Positions 8,867 to 10,442 of a stretch of 10,442 nt of DNA are shown piece after piece. Within the stretch, counting starts at the first letter, position 1, and every line of letters begins with the position of its first letter. The stretch spans positions 1-10,442 of the forward strand of contig JAAAOL010000529.1 in NCBI GenBank assembly GCA_009908885.1. The letters run 5' to 3'. The position numbers and the translations under genes are program-made. The DNA comes from Bacteroidota bacterium. Lineage in GTDB: Bacteria; Bacteroidota; Rhodothermia; Rhodothermales; JAAAOL01. Below the pieces are notes generated by a model. The model saw only the letters and a list, made by a program, of their open reading frames with translations, did no database searches and was not told where the DNA came from.

Positions 8867-9295
8867 ATGGCTATTCGATCCTCACACGCCGTCTGGGAAG
8901 GCAATCTGCCGGACGGCAACGGCACCATGACCATCGGCGACGACGTCTGGGAAGGCCCGTACTCCTTCCGCTCGCGCTTCAAAGACGGCGTCGGCACGAA
9001 CCCGGAAGAGTTGATCGGCGCCGCGCATGCCGGATGCTACTCGATGGCGCTCTCGAACGTGCTGGCCGAGGCAGGCCACGCCCCCGAGCGCGTCGCGACG
9101 ACGGCGAAGGTGCACCTCACCCCGGCGGACGGTGCCTTCGAGATCTCTAAGATCGAGCTGCACACCACGGCGCACGTCCCCGGCATCGACGAGGCGGCGT
9201 TCATGGAGCACGCGAACGCGGCGAAGGAAAACTGCCCGGTCTCCCAGTTGCTTCAGGCCGCCGAGATCACGCTGCAGGCGACCTTGAAGAGCTGA
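8867..9295 (+). CDS. osmC: OsmC-family organic hydroperoxide peroxidase
   Basis: This 142-residue protein reduces organic peroxides through two cysteines in a homodimer in the cytoplasm; E. coli OsmC is about the same length. Both reactive cysteines are present: peroxidatic Cys57 in AAHAGCYSMALS and resolving Cys123 in ENCPVSQLL. The segment FRSRFKDGVGTNPEELIGAA (34-53) carries the conserved Arg and Glu near the active site and is characteristic of the OsmC branch rather than the Ohr branch. It is the only plus-strand gene, transcribed divergently from the DUF4097 gene and ended by its own terminator at 9322-9357. No Shine-Dalgarno precedes the ATG at 8867. Osmotic or stationary-phase control is known for E. 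coli OsmC, but nothing in this sequence shows it here. Confidence 0.93.
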   Translation: MAIRSSHAVWEGNLPDGNGTMTIGDDVWEGPYSFRSRFKDGVGTNPEELIGAAHAGCYSMALSNVLAEAGHAPERVATTAKVHLTPADGAFEISKIELHTTAHVPGIDEAAFMEHANAAKENCPVSQLLQAAEITLQATLKS

Positions 9296-9321
9296 CGCCG
9301 GACACAGACCAACCAGCCCCG

Positions 9322-9357
9322 GGGAGCCTGCTCGAACGAGGAGGCTCCCTTTCGTTT
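9322..9357 (+). terminator. Rho-independent terminator of osmC
   Basis: GGGAGCCT (9322-9329) pairs perfectly with AGGCTCCC (9342-9349), with an inner CTC/GAG stem around a GAAC loop, followed by a T-rich tail (TTTCGTTT, about 9350-9357). It lies 27 bases after the osmC stop. Read from the opposite strand it has no T tail, so it is unlikely to stop the convergent hydroxylase gene efficiently. Confidence 0.85.
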
Positions 9358-9382
9358 ATCGGTTATTTAGCGTCGTCCGGCG

Positions 9383-10150
9383 CTACGACGCCACCGGCGC
9401 GGCCACGCGGTCCAGGTGGCGCTCCCACTGCTCGAAGTTCTCCTTCGCGTCCTGGATGTAGGGCGACCGGGCCACGATGCGGATGATGAGATCGTTGAGG
9501 GTGGCCAGCGGCGCGGGCAGCGGGCGCTTCACGTCCATGAAGAGCACCACCCGCTCGCCGCCGGTGTCGTTCCACACCTCGTGCTGATACGTGTCGTCGA
9601 AGAGCAGGCTCTCGCCCTCCTCCCAGTGCCGGATCTCGTCGTCCACGCGGATGCGGCAGGCTTCTTTTGGCTCCGGCACGCGGAGGCCAAGGTGGTAGCG
9701 CAGCACGCCTTTATACGGGCCGCGGTGGGCGGGGATGTGCTTGCCCGGCGCCAGGATGGAGAAGAACGCCGTCGTCATGCCCGGCACCTGCTCGATGAGG
9801 CGCGTCGTCTCGGGGCAGCGGGCGCAGTTGTGCTCCGCCTTGAAGCCGAAGCCATACAGGAAGTACGTCTTCCAGCGGTCGTCGGTGGTGAGGGCCGTCT
9901 GGTCCGTCGAGATGTCCTGGAAGTTGGGCAGCGCCTCACGGTGGCGCAGCACGTCCTCCAGCTCCTCCCGGATCACCTGCCAGTTGGCCTCCAGATGCCG
10001 GGTCCACTCGAACGTGCGAGGATCATGGACGGGCCGGTCGCCGACGAGCGAGAAGCGCCCGATCAGCCATTCCAGCACCCACAACGCCCGGAAACCCCAG
10101 TACTTGATGAACCGTCGCTTGAGGTCCTGAAACGCGGTGGCGTCCTCCAT
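9383..10150 (-). CDS. Aspartyl/asparaginyl beta-hydroxylase-family dioxygenase (LpxO-like)
   Basis: This is an Fe(II)/2-oxoglutarate dioxygenase of the Asp/Asn beta-hydroxylase fold. Family members hydroxylate protein side chains or, as LpxO, the acyl chain of lipid A. Numbered from this start (255 residues), the first iron-ligand His142 lies in PAHRGPYKG, the second His190 in QHEVWN, and the 2-oxoglutarate-binding Arg200 in ERVVL, with DVKRP following. The spacing resembles human aspartyl beta-hydroxylase. The CARCP segment (109-113) and FEWTRHLEANW near the N-terminus resemble bacterial LpxO-like proteins. The start at 10150 is chosen because GGAGG (10161-10157) lies six bases upstream; an in-frame ATG at 10189 would add 13 residues (MRAHPIPPRWRFA) without a clear ribosome site. 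Residues around 18-35 are hydrophobic and aromatic and may touch the membrane. Substrate is not determinable here. Confidence 0.87.
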   Translation of the reverse strand: MEDATAFQDLKRRFIKYWGFRALWVLEWLIGRFSLVGDRPVHDPRTFEWTRHLEANWQVIREELEDVLRHREALPNFQDISTDQTALTTDDRWKTYFLYGFGFKAEHNCARCPETTRLIEQVPGMTTAFFSILAPGKHIPAHRGPYKGVLRYHLGLRVPEPKEACRIRVDDEIRHWEEGESLLFDDTYQHEVWNDTGGERVVLFMDVKRPLPAPLATLNDLIIRIVARSPYIQDAKENFEQWERHLDRVAAPVAS

Positions 10151-10156
10151 GGCGAA

Positions 10157-10161
10157 CCTCC
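10157..10161 (-). promoter_or_regulatory. Ribosome binding site deciding the hydroxylase start
   Basis: GGAGG on the minus strand, six bases before the ATG at 10150-10148. It favours this start over the upstream in-frame ATG at 10189-10187, which would place the site inside the coding region. Confidence 0.65.
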
Positions 10162-10166
10162 ATCGT

Positions 10167-10231
10167 GGGGGAATAGGATGCGCACGCATGTAAGGTATTT
10201 AAGACGGATGACTCATGCAGCCTATTCCCCC
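10167..10231. repeat. 11-base perfect inverted repeat upstream of the hydroxylase gene
   Basis: GGGGGAATAGG (10167-10177) and CCTATTCCCCC (10221-10231) are exact reverse complements separated by 43 bases. After one mismatch, three more bases pair inward. The enclosed spacer contains a small palindrome, ATGCG-CA-CGCAT (10178-10189), and the AT-rich TATTTAA, a candidate promoter core. The layout suits a two-site operator with looping, or a 5' leader hairpin; there is no T tail, so it does not resemble an intrinsic terminator. Confidence 0.6.
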
Positions 10232-10285
10232 GGTGCCGCGTTGCGAAACTGATAACTTCCGGCCCTGTGCCGTTCGCAGCCGGGT

Positions 10286-10442
10286 TCAGTCGATGTCGTC
10301 GGTATCGGGCTCCCCGTCGAAGTCGAGCGAGGCCGAGTTGATGCAGTAGCGCAGACCGGTCGGCTGTGGGCCGTCTTCGAAGACGTGTCCCAGGTGGGCG
10401 CCGCAGACGGCACAGTGCACTTCCGTCCGCACCATGCCCAGA
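10286..10442 (-). CDS. msrB: Peptide-methionine (R)-S-oxide reductase MsrB, C-terminal part (cut by window edge)
   Basis: The last 51 residues are visible; the 5' end lies outside the window. MsrB repairs the R form of oxidised methionine in proteins using a thioredoxin-recycled cysteine. HCAVCGAHLGHVF carries the second CxxC pair of the structural zinc site and the conserved HLGHVF. GPQPTGLRYCINSASLDF carries the catalytic Cys in RYCINSASL. The protein ends in a short acidic tail (GEPDTDDID) before TGA at 10288-10286. It points the same way as the hydroxylase gene, 135 bases upstream of it, with an inverted repeat between, so shared transcription is possible but not evident. An MsrA-MsrB fusion cannot be excluded because the N-terminal side is missing. 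Confidence 0.93.
   Translation of the reverse strand, partial: LGMVRTEVHCAVCGAHLGHVFEDGPQPTGLRYCINSASLDFDGEPDTDDID

Noticed and set aside
9416..10252. Plus-strand 278-residue frame antisense to the hydroxylase
   Set aside because: No motif; the opposite strand encodes an intact dioxygenase with conserved ligands.
10250..10285. Hairpin after msrB (CCGGC...GCCGG)
   Set aside because: Only five pairs with a loop of about 15 bases and no T tail; too weak to call a terminator.

Overview
The window is GC-rich, densely coded bacterial DNA with almost every gene on the minus strand. Most starts lack a Shine-Dalgarno sequence. A FadN-type beta-oxidation protein, an outer-membrane-style lipoprotein and an LpxO-like hydroxylase together suggest a Gram-negative with a Bacteroidota/Rhodothermota flavour (Rhodothermales-like). 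That placement is an inference from style, not a database result.

Positions 1-7631 hold a long-chain fatty-acid degradation locus, read right to left: a TetR-type regulator (6854-7465), a long-chain acyl-CoA synthetase FadD (4872-6764), the fused 3-hydroxyacyl-CoA dehydrogenase/enoyl-CoA hydratase FadN (2395-4806), the thiolase FadA (1064-2254), an unrecognised lipoprotein (377-1045), and the N-terminus of an acyl-CoA dehydrogenase FadE (1-253, running off the window). Together these cover activation plus all four steps of the beta-oxidation cycle. Two almost identical copies of a palindrome, TTAAC-GGY-GTTAA, lie upstream of tetR (7493-7505) and upstream of fadE (326-338). They match over 19 of 20 bases including flanks and are the most informative regulatory signal here: very likely the operator of the TetR protein, bracketing the regulon it controls. 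A heptad-repeat stem-loop sits between fadN and fadA.

Positions 7604-8645 carry a secreted DUF4097-type putative adhesin with five exact 18-residue repeats, ending in a clear rho-independent terminator. A 221-base divergent intergenic region containing a spaced direct repeat separates it from osmC (8867-9295, the only plus-strand gene), a peroxide-detoxifying thiol peroxidase with its own terminator. From 9383 onwards there are two minus-strand genes: an aspartyl/asparaginyl beta-hydroxylase-family (LpxO-like) 2-oxoglutarate dioxygenase, and the C-terminal part of methionine sulfoxide reductase B, cut by the window edge. An 11-bp perfect inverted repeat lies between those two.

No rRNA, tRNA, CRISPR array, insertion sequence or phage gene was seen. 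No gene-free stretch exceeds 300 bases. The window is mostly well-understood metabolism. The candidates for something new are the operator pair, the lipoprotein embedded in the fad cluster, and the small intergenic repeat structures.
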